A stretch of DNA of 64,000 nt from contig DATNPX010000042.1 in assembly GCA_036702975.1 (NCBI GenBank), forward strand, positions 62,001 to 126,000, in the 5' to 3' direction. The notes below the pieces were generated by a model. The model was not told where the DNA came from, did no database searches, and saw only the letters and a program-made list of their open reading frames with translations. Positions 8,945 through 18,073 of this stretch are shown one piece after another. Position 1 is the stretch's first letter. Every line of letters starts with the position of its first letter. The stretch is from DATNPX01 sp036702975 (lineage in GTDB: Bacteria > Cyanobacteriota > Vampirovibrionia > Obscuribacterales > Obscuribacteraceae). The translations under genes and the position numbers were made by a program.

Positions 8945-9270
8945 TCAATATTCCTCACTCACAAACTTCGCGCACTCAAAAGGAGGGACCGCAGAGATGA
9001 TCTGCGGTCTGTTTTCCGATGGATGGTTACTAAAGCTGACTTCCTAACAGCCGTATTGTGGATCTAACGGTAGGCAAAATATACGGGGTAAACCCTAGGA
9101 GCCAGGAAAATCGCAAGAACATCGCAAAAGAAAAACCGGCGCTCTCACAGTTAGCGCCGGTCTTCAGTTCATTTAGTATGTTATGGATTCTCTTTTATGG
9201 TTCTCTAGACCATTGCAAAAATTGAATTGTTCCCAGACTTAGCTGAAAATATTTTCCATAAATGCGGGAA
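8945..9270. other. Intergenic region with a terminator and a leader hairpin
   Basis: No gene seen. It holds the terminator of the 1265-residue TPR gene (9131-9161) and a second perfect hairpin, GACCGCAGA (8987-8995) pairing with TCTGCGGTC (9001-9009) across a 5-base loop. On the minus strand the second hairpin is 42 bases ahead of the secreted-protein start and has only a short CCTCCTTTT tail, so it could be a leader structure or a weak terminator. Confidence 0.55.
9131..9161 (-). terminator. Strong rho-independent terminator of the TPR gene
   Basis: Perfect GC-rich 9-bp arms ACCGGCGCT (9135-9143) and AGCGCCGGT (9153-9161), 9-base loop. On the minus strand the stem is followed by TTTTTCTTTT. 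It lies about 110 bases after the stop of the 9271-13068 gene. Confidence 0.85.
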
Positions 9271-12200
9271 TTATTTGCCTCCCAGTGCCTTGATTCGTCC
9301 CCTGGCATCATTTACAAACTGCCCGGTTGGAGCGGTTCTTACGTAGTTCTGATATTCACGCAAAGCGTTCGGTCCTTGCTTCATCTGTTCAAGAACTGTA
9401 CCCGCATAATACATCGCGTCTGCTGAGCCTTTCGGATCTAATTGAATAGCGCGGCGGTACTTTTCAAGCGCTTTCGGCAGATTATTAGCCGCCTGATAAG
9501 CAGTGCCGAGGTTCATATTAGTGTAGGCATCATCATTCAATCGCAACGCTGCTTCGTAGTCAGCAATTGCACCGGGCAGATCCGGTTTCGCAGCCGTCTG
9601 CTTTTTGATGGCAGCATCGACAAGCGGCGCAGCCTTGGCTGCGTTAACGGCTGCCTGTGCGGCAGTCAACGTTTGCTTGTATGTGTTCTCACGCGGATTC
9701 AAGCTGACTGCTTTTTTGTAGTCGTTGATGGCGTTATCCATATCATTTTTGGCTTGATAGGCTGTTCCTTCACCGTACCAGTACGTGGCTTCGTTGGGCG
9801 CAATCGCCAGAGCTTTCTTGTATTGCGTCAAAGCCTCATCGAGGTTATTTGCTGTTTGCGCTTTAACAGCCGCGTCATATGCAGCTTGAGCTTCACCCTG
9901 TTTAGCCGCGTCAGCTGCCTGAGCAGCGGCTGCAGCCTTGGTTACGATCTTCTCTGTCTTGGAAGGATTTGCACGCAATGTGCTTAAGCGCGCCTGCGCC
10001 TGCACCGCATATTGGCCCTTCGGTTGAGCCTGGATATATCGAGTGTAATCCATGATCGCGTCGGCACCTTTACCGGCGTTTTCATCCAGAATTCCAATAA
10101 AGTAATTGTTATCAACCTGCCCTTTCGGATCAAGTTGCAGAGCTTTTTGAAATGCGGTCTTAGCGTTGATAAAGTCCTCGGCTTGCTGATAAGCGCTGGC
10201 TACGTTCGTATATAACGTTGCGTCATCGGGAGCAGCTGAGATTGCCTTCTTATACAATTCAATTGCGCCAGCAAAGTCGCCTGCAGTCTGTTTTTGAATC
10301 GCCTCGTTGACGACCGGTCCAGATTTTTCGGCAATTGCAGCTTTCAGGACAGCAGCGAAATCCTTGTTTGTCGGTTGCAGTGAAACTGCTTTTTGATAAT
10401 CTTTGATAGCATTATCGTAGTCTTTTTTGGCTTGATAGGCTGTTCCCCGAGCGTACCAGAAAGCGGCTTCAGTTGGATTGTTCTGGATGGCGATGTCGTA
10501 TTTTGCAATTGCACCATCGAAATCATTCGCCTGTTGCAATTTCACACCAGCGTCATAAGCGTCATTAGCCGTCTTCGCTTGCGCAATCTGCCCTTGCGTT
10601 TGCAGGTGAACGACAGCACCAGGATTCGCAGACAGAGCTTTGGCACGCTCTTTCGCGGCAGCAGCGTACTGACCAGTTGGTGCCTGTCGCAAATAGTTCT
10701 GATATTCGCCCAGTGCTTTTGCACCTTGATTGGCGTTTTCATCGAGTTGTCCCATCAAGTACAGATCCCCGATTTCACCTTTTGCATCAGTTTCGTATGC
10801 TTTCTGATAAGCATCACGAGCCAATGCATATTGATCGGTCTGTTGATAGGCGATTCCAAGGTTCGTCCAGACACGAGCATTTTTTGGAGCGATTGCCAGT
10901 CCTTGCTTGTACAGCTCGATAGCGGCTGCATTATCTCCAGCCTGTTGTTTGGCAGCTGCCTGGTCGAACATTGTGCCTGCCTGATCATCTTTAAGCTGAG
11001 CAATGTATTTCGGAATATCGGTATTGTTTGGTGCAAGAGTTTGCGCCTTCTGATACTGCATCAATGCATCAGGAATTTTGTTCATTGCTTGATACAGGGT
11101 ACCTAGCGCGAACACGTAATCAGCATTGTTTGGCGCAATCGCCAGTGCTTTCTGATACAGATCGAGCGCAGCATCGTATTGCTTTGTTTGCTGCAATTTG
11201 ACGGCTTGTTGATACTGTTCGTCTGCTGCTTTTTCCTGCGCGAGTTCAGCTTCAGACTTGATCTTCTCAGGCTTGCCGCCTTTGCTCAAAATATTGAAAC
11301 GCTCTTGTGCAGCCGCTGCATAAGGCCCCTTAGGTGCTTCTTTCAGATACTTCTGATATTCGCCCAGAGCTTCTGGAACGCGATTAAAGTTTTCATCAAT
11401 TGCACCAATCAGATACCAATCAGCAACCTGTCCCTTGGGATCGAGTCCCAGAGCCTTCTGATATGCGTCCTTGGCACGATTGTATTCCTGCTTCGCGTAT
11501 TCAGCAGACGCAATGTTGTACCAGAGGCTGGCATTGTTTGGTGTTATCTGTAGTGCCTGGGTGTAGCCCGCGATAGCACCATCGTAATTTTTCGCCTCGT
11601 GCAACTTGACGGCAGCAGCAATGATGGGTTCAGCTTTCTTTATGTATGCCTGATCCAGTGCATCTTTAAATTGCTGACTCTTCGGATTGGCAGCCAGCGC
11701 CTGTTGGTAGCACTTGATAGCGTTGTCGAAATCCTTTTTCGCCTGGTACGACGCGCCAAGCGAGAACAGCGTATCGGGATCGTTCGGATTGACCTTCAAG
11801 ACTGCCAGGAAGTCTGCAATCGCACCATCGTAATCGCCGGCTTTGAACTTCGCACCACCAGATGCGTACTTCTCGGTAACGATAGTGTCCTTCTGCAAAT
11901 TGCCTGCAGCGGTGATACCAGCTTTGGCTTGATCGTTGCTCGGGTCCAGTGTAAGTGCTTTCTGGTAGCACTCAATCGCCTTCCCGTAATCTTTCTTCGC
12001 CTGATATGCACTACCAATGTTGACCCAAATGTCATCAGCGTCTTTGTTACGTGGATCAGCAGCCAGAGCCTGTTGATACTCGGCGATAGCAGCGTCAAAC
12101 TGGCCCTTAGCCTGCAAGTCAACACCGTTGTTGACGTGCTTAGACAAATTCGCCTGCACTTTTGCTGCCGCCAGACCAGCCAACAACTTGCTTGCAAGTG

Positions 12201-13068
12201 GATTACTCTTGCCAGGGCTGAAGCGAATCGCCTGTTGATACTCTTGTTCAGCCTGACCGAAGTCACCACGATATTGAAACGCCTGTCCAAGACCGATGTG
12301 GTTTTCCGGCGCCAGTGGATTTTCCTTCAGCGCTTCTTCCCAACCCGCTACAAGTGCGTCTTGAACGTCAGCGTCGTCAGATTTGAATCCGATCGCTTTT
12401 CCGTAAGCGGCAATCGCATCAGGAATATCCTTTTTCGCTTGATACGCCTGACCCAATTTCACTTCGATATCCGCACTATCACCGGCTCGTGCGGCAGCCT
12501 GATACTCAGCGATAGCTTTGTCTGTCTCGTCACGCACACGATAAACGTCGCCGAGCTTGACGTGAATTTTTGCATCATCTTTGAGTTTCAGTGCGGCACT
12601 GTATTCAATAATCGCGCCCACAAAGTCAGCACCGAGACGCGCCTGATCACCAAGCGCAACACGATCTGCAAAGGACTTGGGATCTTTTCCCATCATGCGA
12701 ATAATGCCTTCCACGTTCTGCATCGTGGTGACATTGCTCTGGTTCAAATACAGAGCTTGATGGAATTGTTTCAATGCCTCGGCCGGATTATTCCGTAGCT
12801 GCAATCCATAATTGTTGTGAGCAATTGCCAGATTGTCGCGAGCCAGCTTGTAGTTCGGGTCCAGTTTCAAAGCAGCTTCGAATTTTTGAATTGCCAACTG
12901 GTAGTTGCTGGCGTTCAACGCCTTCACACCGTCGTTATTCAAGCCGATGACCTGGCTGGAATCCGCCCACGCCACATTGGCGGGAAAGAAACCAGTAGCT
13001 TGCAAAGTCAACGAAACTGCGAGCAGAGAATGGACAAAAACAGAACGTCTTGAAAAGCCGTCAGCCAC
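9271..13068 (-). CDS. Large exported TPR-repeat protein
   Basis: A 1265-residue protein. A twin-basic/hydrophobic start with cleavage near AWADSS (about residue 36) indicates export. The rest is almost entirely tetratricopeptide repeats, a scaffold for protein-protein contacts; typical units read AxYQKALxLDP and GTAYQAKKDYDNAI. Above the 34-residue repeat there is a larger module: EYQxYL ... APxGxY ... AL recurs at about residues 569, 788, 1007 and 1238, giving a 218-231 residue super-repeat, usually preceded by a DEN tripeptide. No enzyme domain is seen. It is a single-gene transcript with a strong terminator. Its neighbour is the secreted 205-residue protein. A role in envelope assembly is inference only. 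Confidence 0.9.
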   Translation of the reverse strand: MADGFSRRSVFVHSLLAVSLTLQATGFFPANVAWADSSQVIGLNNDGVKALNASNYQLAIQKFEAALKLDPNYKLARDNLAIAHNNYGLQLRNNPAEALKQFHQALYLNQSNVTTMQNVEGIIRMMGKDPKSFADRVALGDQARLGADFVGAIIEYSAALKLKDDAKIHVKLGDVYRVRDETDKAIAEYQAAARAGDSADIEVKLGQAYQAKKDIPDAIAAYGKAIGFKSDDADVQDALVAGWEEALKENPLAPENHIGLGQAFQYRGDFGQAEQEYQQAIRFSPGKSNPLASKLLAGLAAAKVQANLSKHVNNGVDLQAKGQFDAAIAEYQQALAADPRNKDADDIWVNIGSAYQAKKDYGKAIECYQKALTLDPSNDQAKAGITAAGNLQKDTIVTEKYASGGAKFKAGDYDGAIADFLAVLKVNPNDPDTLFSLGASYQAKKDFDNAIKCYQQALAANPKSQQFKDALDQAYIKKAEPIIAAAVKLHEAKNYDGAIAGYTQALQITPNNASLWYNIASAEYAKQEYNRAKDAYQKALGLDPKGQVADWYLIGAIDENFNRVPEALGEYQKYLKEAPKGPYAAAAQERFNILSKGGKPEKIKSEAELAQEKAADEQYQQAVKLQQTKQYDAALDLYQKALAIAPNNADYVFALGTLYQAMNKIPDALMQYQKAQTLAPNNTDIPKYIAQLKDDQAGTMFDQAAAKQQAGDNAAAIELYKQGLAIAPKNARVWTNLGIAYQQTDQYALARDAYQKAYETDAKGEIGDLYLMGQLDENANQGAKALGEYQNYLRQAPTGQYAAAAKERAKALSANPGAVVHLQTQGQIAQAKTANDAYDAGVKLQQANDFDGAIAKYDIAIQNNPTEAAFWYARGTAYQAKKDYDNAIKDYQKAVSLQPTNKDFAAVLKAAIAEKSGPVVNEAIQKQTAGDFAGAIELYKKAISAAPDDATLYTNVASAYQQAEDFINAKTAFQKALQLDPKGQVDNNYFIGILDENAGKGADAIMDYTRYIQAQPKGQYAVQAQARLSTLRANPSKTEKIVTKAAAAAQAADAAKQGEAQAAYDAAVKAQTANNLDEALTQYKKALAIAPNEATYWYGEGTAYQAKNDMDNAINDYKKAVSLNPRENTYKQTLTAAQAAVNAAKAAPLVDAAIKKQTAAKPDLPGAIADYEAALRLNDDAYTNMNLGTAYQAANNLPKALEKYRRAIQLDPKGSADAMYYAGTVLEQMKQGPNALREYQNYVRTAPTGQFVNDARGRIKALGGK

Positions 13069-13190
13069 CTTACAAACCTCAAATCACTCAAAAACACAGG
13101 AACACTAATCCAATTATCGATTCTAATTGATCGACAACTTGAACAGGACAGTATTTACCCTGAATGACTTAAATTTGTAGGCGGTTGAGC

Positions 13191-13793
13191 TTAGACTTCC
13201 GGCTCGATCAACCCATAATTGCCGTCCCTGCGGTGATAGACGGTATTGACCTGGTTGGTTTCAGAGTTGATGAACATGAAGAAGTCATGCCCCAGGAGAT
13301 CCATATGTTTGCAAGCTTCGTCCGCCATCATCGGTTTAAGCGGGAAGCGCTTGGAACGCACGATTTTTGGTCTGATTTCGTCTAACGCAACATCTTTCTT
13401 CTCTCTGACAACTTCGAACTCATCATCTTCAACTACGTCGGCGCGCTCGTCATTGTGATTCTCAGGGTGTCTTTCAGAAGACTTATTGGCCTTCGAGTAA
13501 TAACGGGTTTTGTACTTGCGCAACTGGCGCTCGATTTTGTCTGCCACCAGGTCAATCGACGCATACATGTTCTCTGTCGATTCCTCACCTCGAATCACAG
13601 CGCCATTCAATTTAATGGTTACTTCAGCGGTCTGACTGTCGGCCACCGATGGGTTCTTAGCGACACTTAGAACCGCTGCCGCATTCAGGGCATGGTCAAA
13701 ATGCTTCTGCGATCGCTGCAGTTTATCCAGCAGATACTCCTTCAAAGCAGGAGTCAGATCGATATTGCGTCCGGTCACTTGAACATTCATCAT
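13191..13793 (-). CDS. hpf: Ribosome hibernation promoting factor, long form
   Basis: A 201-residue long-form HPF/RaiA protein that dimerises 70S ribosomes into inactive 100S particles when growth slows. Starting at ATG 13793, GGAGGT (13801-13806) is seven bases upstream; an upstream in-frame start at 13850 lacks this support and would precede the conserved MNVQVTGRNIDLTPALKEYL. The N-terminal domain (about 1-100) has the beta-alpha-beta ribosome-binding fold with VTIKLNGAVIRGEES and YASIDLVADKIERQLRKYK. A charged linker follows. The C-terminal dimerisation domain (about 140-200) reads IVRSKRFPLKPM ... LLGHDFFMFINSETNQVNTVYHRRDGNYGLIEP. Family and length match well. Confidence 0.95.
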   Translation of the reverse strand: MMNVQVTGRNIDLTPALKEYLLDKLQRSQKHFDHALNAAAVLSVAKNPSVADSQTAEVTIKLNGAVIRGEESTENMYASIDLVADKIERQLRKYKTRYYSKANKSSERHPENHNDERADVVEDDEFEVVREKKDVALDEIRPKIVRSKRFPLKPMMADEACKHMDLLGHDFFMFINSETNQVNTVYHRRDGNYGLIEPEV

Positions 13794-14209
13794 GAGCAAA
13801 ACCTCCGCGGTTAGTGTGAAATCACCGCAAGTGAGTGTGCGCGCGGTCACAAATTCCGCACGCTTCTAAAACTAGTAAAAATCCAAACAATTCAAACGTT
13901 CGAAACTCTTTTTTTCGTCGCTCTAGCCAACTCTAATTCATGCAATTCAGGAAGCGGCTAATAATCGGCTGCATATCGTGGTTGCATATCGGACGATTCG
14001 CCACAATATATCCACTACTCAAAACTACGTCAACCAGTGATGCAGTGCCACTTGAATGGTCAAGCGCCTGGGAAAGCCGTTCCTCCGAATTCCTACCAAT
14101 TTTGTACCCGGCATAATGCCGGTCAAACGCTATTGATAGATGGAAAAAGGACGCGAAAAATCCATTAGCGTTCCAACGCTTTCAGGCGCTTTTCGGTTAC
14201 ATGGACTGC
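13794..14209. other. Intergenic region
   Basis: No gene seen in this 416-base gap. It should contain the hpf promoter, on the minus strand, which I cannot place. A small CCGGC/GCCGG hairpin lies near 14112-14126, and the hairpin at 14167-14180 is a candidate terminator listed separately. Confidence 0.5.
14152..14180 (-). terminator. Possible terminator of the exported glycosidase-like gene
   Basis: AGCGTTCCAACGCT (14167-14180) is a perfect inverted repeat that can fold into a short stem. On the minus strand it is followed by GGATTTTTCG. The stem is short, so this is tentative. Confidence 0.4.
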
Positions 14210-15511
14210 TCAACGCAAGCCAGAACTGGCTTGAAGGACGACTTGAGCCGCGTCGAGGTAATTGAGAGGCTTAACGTTGACATTGGAAGTGCCTTCAGCA
14301 AAAGCTGGCTGCGAGAACCAGTGTTTACGGAGCTGAGCTGCAGGTTGAGGCTTCTTGCCGCTTGACTTAAAGTCAACCATCGAGGCGACGACGCGGACGG
14401 CTTCAGGAGCAGGCATAGTTCCGGAAAGCGCATCAGGCGAAGAATTTGCAGCGCGCAGAATGCCGTTGTGGTCGAGGAAATTTGCAGCAGTTTCGGCTGT
14501 CAGACCAGCTTCAGCCTGAGGTTTGCCTGCATAAATGTGGCGGACGAGCAATTTGTAGAAATCTCCACGCGTCATAGGAGTTGCCGGGTCGAGATTCGCC
14601 GGTGACTCTAGCGTGCCGTTTCTGATCATCTCGCGCAACGCAGCCAGGCGGAATCGAGAATTGACCGGGAAATACTCGGAGTAATGACCGATGCACTCCA
14701 TCTGCTCCGAAGTCATACGAAAGTTCGGATATAGGCTAGCAGAGGTAACCTGTCCTTCCTGACAGGCCTTAAAAAACGGGGTGATAGTCGATGAGTTGGT
14801 GCCCATGGCGTCGCCGATGATGTGAATTTCCACGTCTGGGCGTCCGACAAGCTGGCGAACTTTTTGAATCGTCGCCTTCGTGTAGTCGTAGGCATCGAGC
14901 TTTTTATATTTGGAATTCCAATAATTCATCGGAGCAATGACGTCGTAATATCGATCGATTAACTTCCAGGGGATTTGCGCCACCTGAGGAGCTAAGTTGA
15001 GCGGGCTGTAGACAACCGCAATGATGGAATAATTGGGTCCGAGCACCTGCCGCAAGCGCTTGCTGTAAGTTTCGACTCGTGCCGGCGCCAGATTTTTCTC
15101 GAGGTCGGCTGCAATTGCATCGATATGTTGGCCGGTCGGACTGCTGAAATGGGCTGCTTCGATCAATTTATCGGCATCGGCAGTTGGATTTCCGAGCTCG
15201 GCAAACGACCAGGCGATGACGTGAATTTTGTACTTATGACAGGCGTCGATCAATGGACCGAGTTTGTCTGGATTGGCGACCGCGGGAGTATTGCTGCGCG
15301 AAGTCTGCACAAACAGATTGCGGATACCTTTCGCATGAAGCGACTGGCAGTAGGCATCATAGTCACCAGTCGGGTAATTCCACATATTCATCCAGATGCC
15401 CGACCCATCGGCCAGACCTTCAGGAAGCGAAGCGGCCTGACACATCAAATATGGTGTCAAAGCAGCAGCCAACGCAACTGCTAAACCGGCAATTCTTTTG
15501 GAGAACCTCAT
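14210..15511 (-). CDS. Exported glycosidase-like (TIM-barrel) protein
   Basis: About 433 residues. ATG 15511 is chosen because AGGTG lies just upstream; a GTG two codons earlier is possible. A signal peptide ends near CQAASLP (about residue 27). Residues about 35-280 look like a (beta/alpha)8 barrel of a glycoside-hydrolase-like type: KGIRNLFVQTSR, HKYKIHVIAWSFAELG, IDAIAADLEKN, YYDVIAPMNYWN and VEIHIIGDAMG occur at barrel-strand spacing. The C-terminal third contains TPMTRGDFYKLLVRHIYAG, which resembles an S-layer homology motif. This would make it a cell-wall-associated carbohydrate-active protein, but the catalytic residues are not certain and the substrate is unknown. It is divergent from nadE. 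Confidence 0.7.
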   Translation of the reverse strand: MRFSKRIAGLAVALAAALTPYLMCQAASLPEGLADGSGIWMNMWNYPTGDYDAYCQSLHAKGIRNLFVQTSRSNTPAVANPDKLGPLIDACHKYKIHVIAWSFAELGNPTADADKLIEAAHFSSPTGQHIDAIAADLEKNLAPARVETYSKRLRQVLGPNYSIIAVVYSPLNLAPQVAQIPWKLIDRYYDVIAPMNYWNSKYKKLDAYDYTKATIQKVRQLVGRPDVEIHIIGDAMGTNSSTITPFFKACQEGQVTSASLYPNFRMTSEQMECIGHYSEYFPVNSRFRLAALREMIRNGTLESPANLDPATPMTRGDFYKLLVRHIYAGKPQAEAGLTAETAANFLDHNGILRAANSSPDALSGTMPAPEAVRVVASMVDFKSSGKKPQPAAQLRKHWFSQPAFAEGTSNVNVKPLNYLDAAQVVLQASSGLR

Positions 15512-15577
15512 CTGCACCTAACTTCTAGTAAGCGGAAACCCGAGTTACTGACATTATACCCATGCCCTTTTAGATTG

Positions 15578-15595
15578 ATACCTCATTTGAGGTAT
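15578..15595. promoter_or_regulatory. 18-bp inverted repeat in divergent promoter region
   Basis: ATACCTCA (15578-15585), two bases, TGAGGTAT (15588-15595): a perfect 8-bp dyad in the 258-base gap between the glycosidase-like gene (minus) and nadE (plus). Its size and position suit a repressor operator. No regulator is identified. Confidence 0.45.
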
Positions 15596-15769
15596 ATCCT
15601 GCCAATAACTAGTAGCTGTGCGGAAAGGCGAGAATCCCAGCATGCGAGACTTTCAGCTAACGGCTTTAGAAAAATCAGAAGATTAAACTCTCGTGGATGT
15701 CTCGTGAAGTGCGATAATTACAAGACGTTCGGTATCTCAAACATATACGAAACAACATAGGTATCTTGC

Positions 15770-17470
15770 ATGAAAATTGCGCTCGGCCAGATCAACACGA
15801 CCATCGGAGACATCGATGGAAACGTCGATAAGATGATTGCCTTCGCAATAAACGCCAAGCAGGGCGGTGCAAGGCTGGTGATTTTTCCTGAGCTGGCTGT
15901 CTGCGGATATCCTCCGATGGACCTTTTGTTGAAGGACAGCTTCATCGCAGCCAATCTGGCGGGGCTGGATCGTCTGCGCCAGAGTGTGACCGGAATAGCG
16001 GTGCTGGCTGGTTTCGTCGACACGAATCCGGGCGATGGTCGACCGCTCTTCAATGCTTGCGCCTTCATCGACGGTGGCGAAATAGTTTCCCGCCAATACA
16101 AGACGCTACTGCCTTCCTACGACGTATTTGACGAAGACCGTTACTTCGAGCCGGCTCACGAGTACACTCCCATCACCATTGACGGTATCAGCATCGGTCT
16201 GTCGATTTGCGAAGATATCTGGAACGCCAAGCAAATCAATACCAAACCTCGCTACTTGATCGACCCGATTGAAAGAATGATCGAGCACCATCCACGGCTT
16301 CTGATCAACATCTCGGCGTCACCATTCTCGATAGGCAAAGAGCACATCAGGCACGACCTGGTGCGCAATCAGGCTCGCAAGCACAAAGTGCCCGTCATCT
16401 ATGTCAACCAGGTCGGTGGCAACGATGAACTCATTTTCGATGGTCGCTCCATCGTTGTCAACGCAGATGGCGAGCTGGTCGCCAGAGGCAATGAATTTGC
16501 CGAAGATTTGATTTACGTCGACTTCGACCCCAGTGAAGACGGCACATTGCACGGACATGACGGCGTAGTCAGAAACTCGTCTGACGACCGCACCGTTAAC
16601 AGTTACAAGGCAGTCGTTCTCGGCACGAAAGACTATGTGCGAAAGTGCGGATTCAGTAAGACTGTTATCGGTCTGTCAGGAGGAATCGATTCGGCCGTGA
16701 CGGCCGCCGTTGCTGTAAAAGCGCTGGGCAAGGAAAACGTGGTCGGCATCGCCATGCCATCGCCTTATTCGTCGCAAGGGTCGCTTGATGACGCCGAAGC
16801 TCTAGCCAAAAATCTCGGCATGGAATATCGGGTGGTGCCTATCGAACCGGCGATGATCGCCTACAACGATATGCTGGCGCCGATATTCGAGGGCACCAAC
16901 CGTGATGTTGCCGAAGAAAACATTCAGGCGCGCATCCGCGGCGGCATTCTCATGGCGATTTCCAACAAGTTTAACTACCTGGTGCTTACCACGGGAAACA
17001 AGTCGGAACTCGCTGTCGGCTACTGCACCCTATATGGTGATATGTGCGGCGGTCTGGCGGTAATTTCCGACTTGCTCAAGACGCTGGTGTATGACCTGGC
17101 CAAGTACATTAATGAGGAAGCCGGTCGGGAAATCATTCCCCGCTCGACAATGGAGAAGCCTCCGTCGGCCGAACTGCGTCCAAACCAGACCGACCAGGAC
17201 TCGCTGCCTCCGTATGTGGTGCTGGATGGCGTTCTCCAGGCTTACGTCGAACAGCGCCGCAAACCAGACGAAATTGTTCGCCTGGGTTACAAACCTGAAG
17301 TAATTATGGATGTCATCAACAAAACAGACCGTAGCGAATACAAGCGCAATCAGGCTGCGCCGGGTTTGAAGGTGACGACGAGAGCGTTCGGTTTTGGCTG
17401 GAGAATGCCAATTGCACAGCGTTTCAAAGAGACGGTAGGGCAGGAAACTTATCAGGTCGTATCTAAGTGA
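15770..17470 (+). CDS. nadE: Glutamine-dependent NAD+ synthetase
   Basis: A 566-residue two-domain enzyme that makes NAD+ from nicotinic acid adenine dinucleotide, ATP and glutamine, the last step of NAD synthesis. The N-terminal nitrilase-type glutaminase (about 1-260) shows the Glu-Lys-Cys triad: E41 in FPELAV, K111 in KTLLPSYDVFDEDRYF and C147 in SICEDIW. The C-terminal synthetase has the ATP pyrophosphatase loop SGGIDSAV (303-310), then TTGNKSELAVGY, and PRSTMEKPPSAELRPNQTDQ for substrate contact. Length fits the short bacterial glutamine-dependent type. It heads a plus-strand operon with a membrane protein, a FadB-like protein and thpR. Confidence 0.97.
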   Translation: MKIALGQINTTIGDIDGNVDKMIAFAINAKQGGARLVIFPELAVCGYPPMDLLLKDSFIAANLAGLDRLRQSVTGIAVLAGFVDTNPGDGRPLFNACAFIDGGEIVSRQYKTLLPSYDVFDEDRYFEPAHEYTPITIDGISIGLSICEDIWNAKQINTKPRYLIDPIERMIEHHPRLLINISASPFSIGKEHIRHDLVRNQARKHKVPVIYVNQVGGNDELIFDGRSIVVNADGELVARGNEFAEDLIYVDFDPSEDGTLHGHDGVVRNSSDDRTVNSYKAVVLGTKDYVRKCGFSKTVIGLSGGIDSAVTAAVAVKALGKENVVGIAMPSPYSSQGSLDDAEALAKNLGMEYRVVPIEPAMIAYNDMLAPIFEGTNRDVAEENIQARIRGGILMAISNKFNYLVLTTGNKSELAVGYCTLYGDMCGGLAVISDLLKTLVYDLAKYINEEAGREIIPRSTMEKPPSAELRPNQTDQDSLPPYVVLDGVLQAYVEQRRKPDEIVRLGYKPEVIMDVINKTDRSEYKRNQAAPGLKVTTRAFGFGWRMPIAQRFKETVGQETYQVVSK

Positions 17471-17509
17471 TATGCTAGTTACCGGCGAGTTCTGCACCGT
17501 CGAGGTTTT

Positions 17510-18073
17510 ATGAGCAAGAAGGATGATGAAATCCAGCGTAAATTACAAGAGCTGGAATCCGCTGTTTTGAAGGAATCCACGACTCAATCGCAACAGCACC
17601 TGTCTTCACCGACACCGACGCCGCCGACCGATTTGATCTCATTGACGCAAAAGAAGAATTTGCCCGCAACGTCTGTGCAAAATGACGTGATGTATTTTGG
17701 CGGCATCGCCCTGATTCTCACCGGGCTTTTCATGTTCTTCAACCACGTCAAAGTTGGCACACCCTTTATGGCGTTGCTTGGCGGTGGAGCGTGGACAGGT
17801 GGCGGCGGAATCGGTCTTTTGTTTATTCCACTAATGGTCGGCATAGGCTGGCTGATCTATGACTCTAAAAATAAAATCGCCTGGCTGCTCACAGCCGCAA
17901 GCTGTGCGATCGTGGTGTTCTCCGTGCTTGCCAGCATCACCATGCAGTTTCCGCAACTCAGTTTTCTCGGCTTGATCATGATGTTGTTGCCATTCGCAGC
18001 CGGGGGCGCCTTGCTGCTGAAGGGCATGGGCGGACCAAAAGGCATCGAGCAAAAAATCAAAAAATCCGAATGA
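17510..18073 (+). CDS. Small integral membrane protein
   Basis: A 187-residue protein that I do not recognise. The first 55 residues are soluble, charged and then Pro/Thr-rich. Four hydrophobic segments follow at about 60-78, 83-113, 122-142 and 147-168, with many Gly residues in the second. GAGG lies upstream of the ATG. It is 39 bases after nadE and overlaps the next gene by 4 bases (ATGA), so it belongs to the same operon and is translationally coupled to the FadB-like protein. Function unknown. Confidence 0.8.
   Translation: MSKKDDEIQRKLQELESAVLKESTTQSQQHLSSPTPTPPTDLISLTQKKNLPATSVQNDVMYFGGIALILTGLFMFFNHVKVGTPFMALLGGGAWTGGGGIGLLFIPLMVGIGWLIYDSKNKIAWLLTAASCAIVVFSVLASITMQFPQLSFLGLIMMLLPFAAGGALLLKGMGGPKGIEQKIKKSE

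Noticed and set aside
11599..12798. 399-residue plus-strand frame opposite the large TPR gene
   Set aside because: Long antisense frames are expected opposite repetitive coding DNA; the TPR reading on the minus strand is unmistakable.
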